DNA from: an uncultured Rhizobiaceae group bacterium | GTDB lineage: Bacteria > Pseudomonadota > Alphaproteobacteria > Rhizobiales > Rhizobiaceae | Assembly: GCA_905479965.1 (NCBI GenBank) | Contig: CAJQOR010000283.1 | Location: forward strand, 1-6,755 | DNA length: 6,755 nucleotides | Direction of reading: 5' to 3' | Shown here: positions 1 to 6,221 of the stretch, in pieces | How the letters are laid out: every line of letters starts with the position of its first letter | Position numbering within the stretch: position 1 is the stretch's first letter | Program-made: the position numbers and the translations under genes | The notes under the pieces: generated by a model | Database searches by the model: none | Seen by the model: only the letters and a program-made list of their open reading frames with translations | Told to the model about the DNA's origin: nothing

Positions 1-2
1 TT

Positions 3-710
3 CTTCAAGAATGTCAGAACTGATGCCCGTGCTTTTGTTGCCGCTTCTGCATGATACGCATCCCTGTGATCATTAAAGAATGCATGTTCGGTACCCTCAT
101 ATATGTCGATAGTCGCATTCTCATTATCTGACAGATCACTAATCAATCTTTTGATGTCTTCTGGTGGAATTAAGCCATCAGTTTCAGCAAACGCACCCAA
201 ATAGGGCATCTCGATCATCCGAGTAATGTCTATTGGTAGGAATGGTTTTGTTTCCATTCGTGGAAAATTTATACGGCCATAAAAATTAATAACACCAGCC
301 AAACGCGCATCAAATGCGCCAAGGTTATGCGAAAAGCGCCCCCCCATACAAAAACCCCATGCAAAAACTTTCTCCGTGTTAATTTCGCTCTTATCCGACA
401 ACACCCAATCCAAAGTCTTTCTGCAATCCAAAGTACAACGAACATCATCGAATTTTTGAAAAGTATCTGCCCACTTCTCCAGCGGGTCAGTAGGGACTGG
501 AGGTGCATCTCCTCTAAAGAGGTCGCAAACAACAGCGGCATAACCTGCATCAGCTAAGCGATCAGCTACCTCCTTCATATGCAGGGTCATTCCCCATAGT
601 TCAACCTGCATCAATACGGTTGCACGAGGTGCACTTTTCGGCATCGAGACATATGCATCCATCATGCCGCCCATGACTGGAATCGAAACATTACCCTTAA
701 TAAGTGTCAT
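3..710 (-). CDS. Dienelactone hydrolase family protein (3' end cut by window edge)
   Basis: I translated this frame directly: 236 codons are open from the ATG at 710 to the left edge with no stop, so the C-terminus lies outside the window. It is an alpha/beta-hydrolase of the dienelactone hydrolase (DLH) family, cytoplasmic, with no signal peptide. Visible marks are the family's N-terminal glutamate in VELWG (E37), the strand-turn GYAAVVCDLFRG (56-67), the nucleophile elbow GFCMGG with Cys121, an acid Asp178 in AETDG, and His209 in GTEHAFFN. These give the Cys-Asp-His triad typical of DLHs rather than a Ser triad. The family normally has about 235-250 residues, so little is missing. Known members hydrolyse dienelactones in chloroaromatic breakdown, but many relatives have other or unknown ester/lactone substrates. 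It starts 8 bp after the dctM stop, with AGGA (717-720) as ribosome binding site, so it is probably the last or a late gene of the TRAP operon. Family is secure; substrate is unknown. Confidence 0.9.
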   Translation of the reverse strand, partial: MTLIKGNVSIPVMGGMMDAYVSMPKSAPRATVLMQVELWGMTLHMKEVADRLADAGYAAVVCDLFRGDAPPVPTDPLEKWADTFQKFDDVRCTLDCRKTLDWVLSDKSEINTEKVFAWGFCMGGRFSHNLGAFDARLAGVINFYGRINFPRMETKPFLPIDITRMIEMPYLGAFAETDGLIPPEDIKRLISDLSDNENATIDIYEGTEHAFFNDHRDAYHAEAATKARASVLTFLK

Positions 711-718
711 ACTTTATC

Positions 719-2329
719 CTATCCGAATAGAACTGAAGGCAGCCATGTTGCTAGTTGCGGAAATAAGAAAACCATTGAAAGTGCAAATATCTGTATCGCA
801 ATGAAAGGCAACACACCTTTATAAATATCAATGGTTTTTAATTCAGGTGGGGCTACGCCGCGTAGATAAAACAACGCAAATCCAAAAGGAGGCGTGAGAA
901 ATGATGTCTGAAGATTCATTGCAATTAAGACACCAAACCATATTGGATTTATATCTGATTGCAGAATGACAGGTGCGACGATTGGCATAATAATGAAAAC
1001 AATCTCGATGAAATCAAGAAAGAAACCCAAGATAAACACCAGTAAACTAATGGCCAGAAGTGCACCTATTGGACCGCCAGGAATTTTTTCCATGGCATGA
1101 GTTACAACCTCTTCCCCTCCAAATGAGCGAAAAATTAAGGAGAAAATTGTTGCCCCTACCAATATTGCAAATGCCAAAGTCGAAACCCGCATACTATCTG
1201 ACAAAATTTTATCTAGTAACTTTAATTGGATCAAAATAATAACTGAAGCAATTGCACCCGCAGCCAATGCAAAAGCTGCTATCAAAGCAATACCAATGAA
1301 AAAGATATTCCACGCCGAAAGGACATCAAGCGTAATTCGCAAATCAGCCACCGAACGCAATAGGGGCAGTAAAAAAGCAGCGGCAATGGCAGCAGTTACT
1401 AAAACCTCAAGAACTTGAGATCCCGGATTATCGGTCCCCTTTGCCACGCGGAATAAGCGTTTGCCAGCAAGTAAAAATGCTCCCAAAGCGCCTACTCCAG
1501 CAGCCTCTGTTGGCGTAGCTACGCCCATAAGGATTGACCCCAAAACGGCAACGATAAGCAATAATGGTGGGACTAGACTGGCGAGTAAAGGCAAAACGGC
1601 TGTCGACTCGTCCTCCTCAATCGGCATGGCAGGTGAATATTCTGGCTTCACAATACCAACGATAAATTGGTAGAGTATATAAAGAAAAGCCAGCCCAATA
1701 CCGGGAATAAGCGCACCAGCAAATAAATCACCAACCGATATCGGATCAGATGAAAAATTTCCAATCTCTCTTTGCGCTTCCATATAAGCACCAGACAATT
1801 GATCGCCTAGAAATACCAATACAATGGATGGTGGAATGATTTGGCCCAAAGTTCCAGCGGCACAAATAGAACCTGCTGCAAGCGAGGGTTTATAGCCTTG
1901 CTTGAGCATTGTAGGTAACGAAAGTAACCCCATAGCAACAACAGTGGCACCGACAATACCAGTCGAAGCGGCTAGCAACGTACCCACCAATGTTACTGAG
2001 ATACCCAGACCTGCGGGAATCCCACGCGACAACTTGGCCATATTAACGAGCAAATCTTCAGCTACCCGACTTTTCTCCATCACAACACCCATTAAGATGA
2101 AGAGTGGGACTGCCGTAAGCACCTCATTGTACATCGCGGTCCCGAAAATCCGCGACGGAATTGCAGACAAATAGGAGACATCAAAAAGACCATAAAATAG
2201 AGCTGGAATAGATACCAAAAGCGCAGCGCCAGGTAATGCAAAGGCAACAGGTATGCCGATTAAAACAGAACCAAAAGCGAAGAAAAACAACAATAAGACA
2301 AAAGTTAACTGAAGTGTATCCATTGTCAT
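719..2329 (-). CDS. dctM: TRAP transporter large permease, DctM subunit
   Basis: This is the 536-residue inner-membrane translocation subunit of a TRAP transporter, which uses a sodium gradient to import the ligand delivered by DctP. It is hydrophobic throughout. Family signatures seen are GTLGQIIPPSIVLV (159-172), MGVATPTEAAGVGALGA (268-284), a membrane segment around FILGFFLDFIEIVFIIMPI (432-450), and NLQTSFLTPPFGFALFYLR (472-490). It is about 100 residues longer than the usual roughly 430-residue DctM. The extra sequence lies mainly at about 295-385 between the two halves and carries two more hydrophobic stretches (about 306-326 and 341-368). There is also a polar loop at about 180-200. 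Such enlarged DctM proteins are known from the TRAP 'mannitol/chloroaromatic' group. The ATG overlaps the dctQ stop (ATGA), indicating translational coupling. An AAGAGG at 2334-2339 is only 4 bp from this ATG but 10 bp from the in-frame ATG at 2323, so the true start may be two codons later. Confidence 0.95.
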   Translation of the reverse strand: MTMDTLQLTFVLLLFFFAFGSVLIGIPVAFALPGAALLVSIPALFYGLFDVSYLSAIPSRIFGTAMYNEVLTAVPLFILMGVVMEKSRVAEDLLVNMAKLSRGIPAGLGISVTLVGTLLAASTGIVGATVVAMGLLSLPTMLKQGYKPSLAAGSICAAGTLGQIIPPSIVLVFLGDQLSGAYMEAQREIGNFSSDPISVGDLFAGALIPGIGLAFLYILYQFIVGIVKPEYSPAMPIEEDESTAVLPLLASLVPPLLLIVAVLGSILMGVATPTEAAGVGALGAFLLAGKRLFRVAKGTDNPGSQVLEVLVTAAIAAAFLLPLLRSVADLRITLDVLSAWNIFFIGIALIAAFALAAGAIASVIILIQLKLLDKILSDSMRVSTLAFAILVGATIFSLIFRSFGGEEVVTHAMEKIPGGPIGALLAISLLVFILGFFLDFIEIVFIIMPIVAPVILQSDINPIWFGVLIAMNLQTSFLTPPFGFALFYLRGVAPPELKTIDIYKGVLPFIAIQIFALSMVFLFPQLATWLPSVLFG

Positions 2330-2853
2330 TCAACCTCTTCATTAGGCAAAATCCAAGGACTTCTTTCATCGCTCGTAAATAGTTTTACGGTCGTCGCTAA
2401 AGCCTGTAATCCGACACTTACTGCAAAAATCAAAATGCAGGTTTTAAGTAAAAAGATTGCGGGTATACCGCCAGCCTGTGGTGATCCTTCGAATGCGCCC
2501 CACGAGTTCGCCACATAGACCCAAGCAGTCATCGCAATGACTGTTGAAACAGGCAGAACAAAACATAGCATAGCGACAATATCGACAACGCGTCGTCGCG
2601 CGTGACTAAACATCGCGTAAAAAATATCAACTCGGACATGCTGATTTATTTGTAATAAAAATGCTGCCCCAAATAGAAACAAAGTTGCGTGCCCGTAAAT
2701 TACCACCTCTTGTACCGAGCTAATACCATAGCTAAATACATACCTCGCAACTACAGAAAACACCTGACAAAACACCATGGTGAGCGCTGCCCAGCCTGCT
2801 AATTTAGCCATTTTTCTATTAATCAGCTCAATAGAATTTATTAATTTTTCCAT
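2326..2853 (-). CDS. dctQ: TRAP transporter small permease, DctQ subunit
   Basis: Small four-helix membrane subunit that pairs with DctM and helps engage the ligand-loaded binding protein. From the chosen ATG the protein is 175 residues. Hydrophobic helices lie at about 17-40, 47-68, 91-115 and 132-157. Family-type motifs are ARYVFSYG (36-43), the glutamate of SVQEVVIYG (46-54), GAAFLLQINQHVRVDIFY (62-79), and GGIPAIFLLK near the last helix. An in-frame ATG at 2874 would add seven residues (MYLECIE), but it has no Shine-Dalgarno sequence and would start inside the tail of an upstream hairpin. The ATG at 2853 has a weak GGA about 10 bp upstream and gives a normal DctQ N-terminus (MEKLINSIELINRKMAKLAGW), so I prefer it. 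The gene lies between dctP and dctM, and its stop overlaps the dctM start. Confidence 0.9.
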   Translation of the reverse strand: MEKLINSIELINRKMAKLAGWAALTMVFCQVFSVVARYVFSYGISSVQEVVIYGHATLFLFGAAFLLQINQHVRVDIFYAMFSHARRRVVDIVAMLCFVLPVSTVIAMTAWVYVANSWGAFEGSPQAGGIPAIFLLKTCILIFAVSVGLQALATTVKLFTSDERSPWILPNEEVE

Positions 2854-2880
2854 CTCAATACATTCCAAATACATAAAAGA

Positions 2881-2902
2881 GGCGGCAAGCTATTTGCCTG
2901 CC
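2881..2902 (-). promoter_or_regulatory. Hairpin in the dctP-dctQ gap (attenuator or mRNA-stabilising)
   Basis: Read on the minus strand, the arm GGC-A-GGCAA (2902-2894) pairs with TTGCC-GCC (2888-2881). This gives an 8-bp GC-rich stem with one bulged A and a 5-nt ATAGC loop. A short pyrimidine tract (TCTTTT) follows directly. It sits just after the dctP stop, so it resembles a weak intrinsic terminator or a 3' stabiliser. In TRAP operons this would allow more binding protein than permease to be made. The tract is short, so readthrough into dctQM is expected. The structure was drawn by eye and no folding energy was computed. Confidence 0.4.
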
Positions 2903-2925
2903 ACCCAAGTTCTCGGGAGGGTTAT

Positions 2926-4035
2926 CTAGTTTTTGCTACGAGCTAATGAACGTGCTGCCAAATATGCTTGTTCTGATTGCTCTGTCCAAGAAGAAACCTC
3001 ATCCAAGAAAGTTTTGTATCCTTGATAGACTTTATCGGTCATAGGATCGGCAGCAGCAGCATCTGCTAACACTTTTTTGGAAGCTGCACCAAGGGCGATA
3101 ATAACATCATCAGGATATGAGCGTAGCTGGACCCCATGTTCCTTCAGAAGAATATGGAGAGAACGCGAATGATTTGCAATGAAATCAGCTGGGTTCATAA
3201 CGTTTTCTTGTGCTGCGGCAAGTTTTATAACTTCTTGATCTGCCTTTGCCATATTACCCCAAAGTTCAAGATTGATACCCAAGCTCTCCGCCGAAGTCGG
3301 CTCTTGGAAACCAGGGTTATAAAAATAATCAGCAGCTTTGTAGAAACCAAACCCAAGATCAATCCATGGTCCGGCCATTTCAGCAGCATCCACCGCGCCT
3401 GATTGAAGAGCCGCAAATATCTCCCCGCCAGGTAAGCTAACAGCCACACCGCCGACCTCTTCAATTACATTTCCACCAAAACCGGGAATGCGCATTTTAA
3501 GGCCTTTTAGGTCTTCAATCGAGTTGATTTCCTTGTTGAACCATCCACCCGCTTGCGCTGATGAGTTACCAGCCATAAACGCCTTGATACCGAAGGATGC
3601 TGATACTTCATCCCAAAGCTCTTGTCCGCCTCTATGATAAACCCAAGCATTGTGTTCTGCAGTCGTCATGCCAAACGGAACACCTGCGAAAAAATTAAAT
3701 GCTTGCGACTTACCTTGCCAATAATATTCAGCTGCGTGATACATATCTGCTGCACCAGAAGCCACTGCATCAAGGGCCTCAAAGGCAGGCACAAGTTCAC
3801 CCGCACCAAAAACCTTTACGGAAATACGTCCGTCTGTTGCTGATGTAATTGAATCTGCAATACGTTGGGATGCAACACCTAGGCCTGGGAATTTTTTTGG
3901 CCAACCTGTGACCATCTTTAACTCCATTTTACCTTGTGCAAGAGCAGGCGTTGCCAATGGCAGAACGACGGCGCCTGCAACGGCGGCCTTTGCTGAATTT
4001 GTCAAAAATTGACGTCTTGAGTTTACTTTCTTCAT
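2926..4035 (-). CDS. dctP: TRAP transporter substrate-binding protein DctP, TakP-like, Tat-exported
   Basis: Periplasmic ligand-capturing component of the TRAP importer, 369 residues, within the usual 330-370 range. The N-terminus has a twin-arginine signal: SRRQFLT at residues 6-12, a hydrophobic stretch to about 30, and an ALA-Q cleavage site near 33/34. Mature-domain marks are GWPKKFPG (44-51), GAGELVPAFEALDAVASGAADMYHAAEYYWQGKS (77-110, given by position and pattern), VPFGM (119-123), MRIPGFGG (181-188) with the conserved ligand-carboxylate arginine R182, and AAEMAGPW (217-224). This pattern is that of the 2-oxoacid/lactate/'mannitol-chloroaromatic' branch that includes TakP, in which substrates are carboxylates bound with a cation. 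Q161 and E219 line up, from memory, with TakP cation ligands. The start is supported by a strong GGGAGG at 4044-4049, 8 bp upstream. The gene follows lacI after 38 bp. The exact ligand cannot be told. Confidence 0.95.
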   Translation of the reverse strand: MKKVNSRRQFLTNSAKAAVAGAVVLPLATPALAQGKMELKMVTGWPKKFPGLGVASQRIADSITSATDGRISVKVFGAGELVPAFEALDAVASGAADMYHAAEYYWQGKSQAFNFFAGVPFGMTTAEHNAWVYHRGGQELWDEVSASFGIKAFMAGNSSAQAGGWFNKEINSIEDLKGLKMRIPGFGGNVIEEVGGVAVSLPGGEIFAALQSGAVDAAEMAGPWIDLGFGFYKAADYFYNPGFQEPTSAESLGINLELWGNMAKADQEVIKLAAAQENVMNPADFIANHSRSLHILLKEHGVQLRSYPDDVIIALGAASKKVLADAAAADPMTDKVYQGYKTFLDEVSSWTEQSEQAYLAARSLARSKN

Positions 4036-4043
4036 TCTTGTTT

Positions 4044-4049
4044 CCTCCC
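4044..4049 (-). promoter_or_regulatory. Strong ribosome binding site of dctP
   Basis: GGGAGG on the minus strand lies 8 bp before the dctP ATG (4033-4035). It is the strongest Shine-Dalgarno match in the window, which fits the high level at which binding proteins are made relative to their permeases. Confidence 0.75.
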
Positions 4050-4073
4050 TTTTAGAAACGTTGGTGTATTAAG

Positions 4074-5087
4074 TTAGTTTAAATTTGCAGTGGTCCCACG
4101 TGGGCAAAATTCAGTTCGATACTGAATAAGTTTAGGCTCACCCTTATGCCCTTCTATGCGCCCGATAAGAGCAGTTACTGCATCTGCTGCCATCTGTTTT
4201 AGAGGCTGCCTCATCGTTGTAAGATCAAAAACATCCCATCCCGACATTTCAATCCCATCAAACCCGGTGACCCAAACCTCGTTTGGTACACTTACGCCAC
4301 ATGCTTTGAGCCCATTCAGCACAGCAAAAGCGATCACATCATTCCCGCAGCTAATAGTATCTGGGGGAGTCGGGAGCGACATCATATCAATCGCAGCCTG
4401 GCGAAATGCTTCTTGGGAAAACTCTGATTGGAAATAGTATTGTTCTGGAACGGAAATATTGGCGGTGTTTAAACCTTCCCTAAAACCTTTTTCACGATCA
4501 AACAGTGTGGTCCGATCTAAGGGGCCATTGATAAAAGAAATTCTTTCTCGACCATGTTTCACTAAATAATTCGCAATTGTTTTAGCACCATCAAAATTAG
4601 TTGACACCACTTGATCGCATTCGGAATTTTCGAGATACCGGTTGAACGAAACAGTGGGAATTTTACTCTTCAGCGCAGCATCCATAGCTTCTATTTGGTG
4701 GCTAGCTGCTGTAAAGATGATTCCATCTACCGCGCTCTGACGAATAGCAGATAGTATCGCACCTTCACCATCAGCATCCGTGTTCCAAACAACCAATCTG
4801 CGGTTTTTTGCGGCAAACTGGATTGAAAGTGTTTCCAAAATTTCTGGGACGATCGGATTTGTAATTCGCGATACGGCCACACCCACTGTTCTGCTTTGTT
4901 TCGTACGCATGGCCTGCGCGAAAGTATTGGGCTGATACTCGACGTCCTTTATAGCTTTTAAAACGCGGGACCGAGTTTTTTCAGACACATATCCATTGCC
5001 AGAAAGCACACGTGAAACTGTCGCTTGAGAAACACCAACAAGTTGGGCTATGTCATTACTATTCAATTTTTGTGATTTCGTATTCAT
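4074..5087 (-). CDS. LacI-family transcriptional regulator
   Basis: DNA-binding, ligand-sensing regulator of 337 residues, normal for the family. The N-terminal helix-turn-helix spans about 9-31, with DIAQLVGVSQATVSRVLSG typical of LacI/PurR. A hinge helix follows at about 53-62 (PNTFAQAMRT). A periplasmic-binding-protein-like sensor domain begins at TVGVAVSRITNPI (67-79) and includes GPLDRTTLFDREKGFREGL (188-206), SCGNDVIAFA (246-255) and VTGFDGIEMS (273-282). The hinge position that is usually leucine, which intercalates at the operator's central CG, appears to be methionine (M60). The start ATG has GAGG at 5096-5099, 8 bp upstream. It is the first gene of the operon, 38 bp before dctP with no obvious promoter between, so it likely controls its own operon. 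It probably also controls the divergent tauE-like gene through the palindrome at 5148-5161. The inducer is not deducible, but a TRAP substrate or its breakdown product is plausible. Confidence 0.95.
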   Translation of the reverse strand: MNTKSQKLNSNDIAQLVGVSQATVSRVLSGNGYVSEKTRSRVLKAIKDVEYQPNTFAQAMRTKQSRTVGVAVSRITNPIVPEILETLSIQFAAKNRRLVVWNTDADGEGAILSAIRQSAVDGIIFTAASHQIEAMDAALKSKIPTVSFNRYLENSECDQVVSTNFDGAKTIANYLVKHGRERISFINGPLDRTTLFDREKGFREGLNTANISVPEQYYFQSEFSQEAFRQAAIDMMSLPTPPDTISCGNDVIAFAVLNGLKACGVSVPNEVWVTGFDGIEMSGWDVFDLTTMRQPLKQMAADAVTALIGRIEGHKGEPKLIQYRTEFCPRGTTANLN

Positions 5088-5133
5088 AAATTATACCTCA
5101 CATACATAGCTAAAAATCTTACATAAATATCTA

Positions 5134-5161
5134 TTGCGGTTTTTATATGAATACGTATACA
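5134..5161 (+). promoter_or_regulatory. Candidate promoter of the TauE/SafE gene
   Basis: TTGCGG (5134-5139) and TATACA (5156-5161) with a 16-bp spacer form a weak sigma-70-like pair. Transcription would start near 5168, upstream of the GAGGA ribosome site at 5188. The -10 falls inside the LacI-type palindrome. If this promoter is real, the possible upstream starts at 5134 (TTG) and 5161 (ATG) would not be on the transcript. Confidence 0.3.
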
Positions 5162-5170
5162 TGTTAGAAA
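5142..5170 (-). promoter_or_regulatory. Candidate promoter of the lacI-TRAP operon
   Basis: On the minus strand, TTTCTA (5170-5165) and TATAAA (5147-5142) are separated by 17 bp, giving a weak -35 and a good -10. Transcription would begin near 5135 and leave a leader of about 48 nt before the lacI ATG. The putative LacI operator lies in the spacer. This is a by-eye match in an AT-rich region, so it is a candidate only. Confidence 0.3.
5148..5161. promoter_or_regulatory. Putative LacI-family operator
   Basis: TGAATACGTATACA is an imperfect palindrome: six of seven base pairs match around a central CG (5154/5155). One further matching pair outside extends it to 5147-5162. LacI/PurR-family sites typically have the form TGNNANCGNTNNCA with a central CG, which this fits. 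It sits between the divergently transcribed lacI and TauE/SafE genes and overlaps the candidate promoters of both, so binding would be expected to repress in both directions. Binding by this particular LacI protein is inferred from position. Confidence 0.6.
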
Positions 5171-5187
5171 TTGCAACACTTAATTTT

Positions 5188-5192
5188 GAGGA
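5188..5192 (+). promoter_or_regulatory. Ribosome binding site deciding the TauE/SafE start
   Basis: GAGGA lies 10 bp before the ATG at 5203. The in-frame alternatives, TTG 5134 and ATG 5161, have no purine-rich sequence before them. The site therefore favours the 275-residue form of the protein. Confidence 0.55.
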
Positions 5193-5202
5193 TTTAATAT
5201 CC

Positions 5203-6030
5203 ATGGCCGATTACAGCTCACTCACATTTCTTTCTTTACTCATTTTTGGATTGTTGGCGACCGGCGCAATTGCAGGCATACTTGCTGGTTTACTGGGCGT
5301 GGGCGGAGGCATCGTTGTCGTGCCAGTACTGTTCTATCTCTTCGAATTTTTGGGCATTCCTTCGGATGTCGCAATGCACCTTGCCGTGGCAACGTCGCTT
5401 GCGACCATCATCCCAACTTCAATCTCATCTTCACGGGCTCACATGAAAAAGGGCGCCCTCGATATCGATTTATTGAAAAGCTGGACGCCTTTCATCTTTA
5501 TTGGCGCTGCCTTAGGCGGATATGTGTCCAAGTATATAAACGGCGCTCAACTCACAGCTATTTTTGGGGGAATAGCTCTAATTGTATCGTTGAACATGGC
5601 AAATCCAAAAAAAGTAGTTTTATCAGAAGAACTTCCAAAATCAAAAGCCTTGAGAAGCGCGATCGGCAGCGCAATTGGACTTTTATCATCCTTGATGGGG
5701 ATCGGCGGAGGCACATTATCCGTACCAATTCTGACCTTATTTTCTTTCCCTGTTCATCGTGCTGTTGGCACCGCATCAGCATTTGGCATCGTCATAGCCG
5801 TTCCGGCTGTACTAGGCTTCATCGCGTCCGGCTGGACAGTGGATGGGCGTCCACCCTATTCACTTGGCTATGTAAGCCTTCCCGCCGCAGTTTTGATTTT
5901 CTCAGCAACAATTTTTACCGTACCAATTGGTGCTCAAATTGCACATGCAATTAATCCACGAGCACTTAAATTGGCATTCGCAGCATTCCTATTTCTAACA
6001 GCCCTACGTATGCTAAGTAAACTCTTCTAG
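5203..6030 (+). CDS. TauE/SafE family (DUF81) membrane permease
   Basis: Inner-membrane protein of 275 residues, normal for the sulfite exporter TauE/SafE family. Family members move organic or inorganic anions such as sulfite, sulfoacetate or other small carboxylates. Two inverted homologous halves are visible. The first contains GILAGLLGVGGGIVVVPVL (25-43) and then MHLAVATSLATIIPTSISSS (58-77) with H80 and G84. The second contains GLLSSLMGIGGGTLSVPIL (159-177) and then HRAVGTASAFG (185-195). The paired GVGGG/GIGGG motifs (32-36 and 166-170) are diagnostic. About seven to eight hydrophobic helices can be seen. I chose the ATG at 5203 because of the GAGGA upstream; starting at 5134 or 5161 would add a non-hydrophobic 23- or 14-residue tail with no ribosome site. 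It is divergent from the lacI-TRAP operon and shares the operator region with it. It may export a by-product of the imported compound, or be a second transporter for a related anion. Direction and substrate are unknown. Confidence 0.92.
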   Translation: MADYSSLTFLSLLIFGLLATGAIAGILAGLLGVGGGIVVVPVLFYLFEFLGIPSDVAMHLAVATSLATIIPTSISSSRAHMKKGALDIDLLKSWTPFIFIGAALGGYVSKYINGAQLTAIFGGIALIVSLNMANPKKVVLSEELPKSKALRSAIGSAIGLLSSLMGIGGGTLSVPILTLFSFPVHRAVGTASAFGIVIAVPAVLGFIASGWTVDGRPPYSLGYVSLPAAVLIFSATIFTVPIGAQIAHAINPRALKLAFAAFLFLTALRMLSKLF

Positions 6031-6171
6031 AAAATGAGCTATGCCAACATTTAAAGATCTTGTTGTGTCTTTAAAACTGCTAAGAAATGACTTATCCCAA
6101 ACGCATGAATTTCTCAAATTTAGACTAATCTTGAAAAAACCTATTTAATACTTCTGATTTATCGTAACTTC
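6031..6171. other. Non-coding stretch between the TauE/SafE gene and the IS6 element
   Basis: These 141 AT-rich bases hold no recognisable gene. The largest open frame (6041-6148, 35 codons) lacks a ribosome site and resembles nothing I know. The only structure seen is the inverted repeat at 6050-6075. The eight bases directly before the IS end, GTAACTTC (6164-6171), would be one copy of the target duplication if the element moved by simple transposition. Confidence 0.6.
6050..6075 (+). terminator. AT-rich stem-loop after the TauE/SafE gene (weak terminator candidate)
   Basis: TTTAAAGA (6050-6057) and TCTTTAAA (6068-6075) form a perfect 8-bp inverted repeat with a 10-nt loop, 20 bp after the stop codon. 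The position suits a transcript end. However, the stem is AT-rich and no T-run follows, so it is not a convincing intrinsic terminator. Confidence 0.25.
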
Positions 6172-6178
6172 GGGGGTA

Positions 6179-6208
6179 TTGCCAAGTTGTTTCAGCCTGC
6201 AGTATCTT
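6179..6208 (+). promoter_or_regulatory. Candidate transposase promoter in the IS left end
   Basis: TTGCCA (6179-6184, five of six to the -35 consensus) lies inside the proposed terminal repeat. It is followed after 18 bp by TATCTT (6203-6208, four of six to the -10). Transcription would start just before the ATG at 6222. In IS26 the terminal repeat also supplies a -35-like TTGCAA, so the arrangement is plausible. No Shine-Dalgarno sequence is seen. Confidence 0.35.
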
Positions 6209-6221
6209 GTAGTCGAATTCG

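Noticed and set aside
269..557. Open frames on both strands inside the left-end gene
   Set aside because: The DLH-family frame on the minus strand runs through with its full set of catalytic motifs; these are shadows in other frames.
4053..4066. Second LacI-like site around AACGTT in the lacI-dctP gap
   Set aside because: Only the central six bases are symmetric (AACGTT); the outer half-site bases do not match, and such short palindromes occur by chance.
5090..5095. TATAAT on the minus strand just before lacI as a -10 box
   Set aside because: It lies between the ribosome site and the start codon, so a transcript from it would not include the lacI ribosome site or probably the ATG.
5134..5202. 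N-terminal extension of the TauE/SafE protein from TTG 5134 or ATG 5161
   Set aside because: Neither start has a ribosome binding site, the extension overlaps the operator and probable promoter, and the family fold starts after the ATG at 5203.
6001..6014. TACGTA-containing palindrome near the end of the TauE/SafE gene as a further operator
   Set aside because: It lies inside coding sequence and the outer half-site bases do not match the 5148-5161 palindrome.
6041..6148. 35-codon plus-strand open frame between the TauE/SafE gene and the IS element
   Set aside because: It has no Shine-Dalgarno sequence, no recognisable similarity, and lies over the AT-rich inverted repeat; most likely a chance frame.
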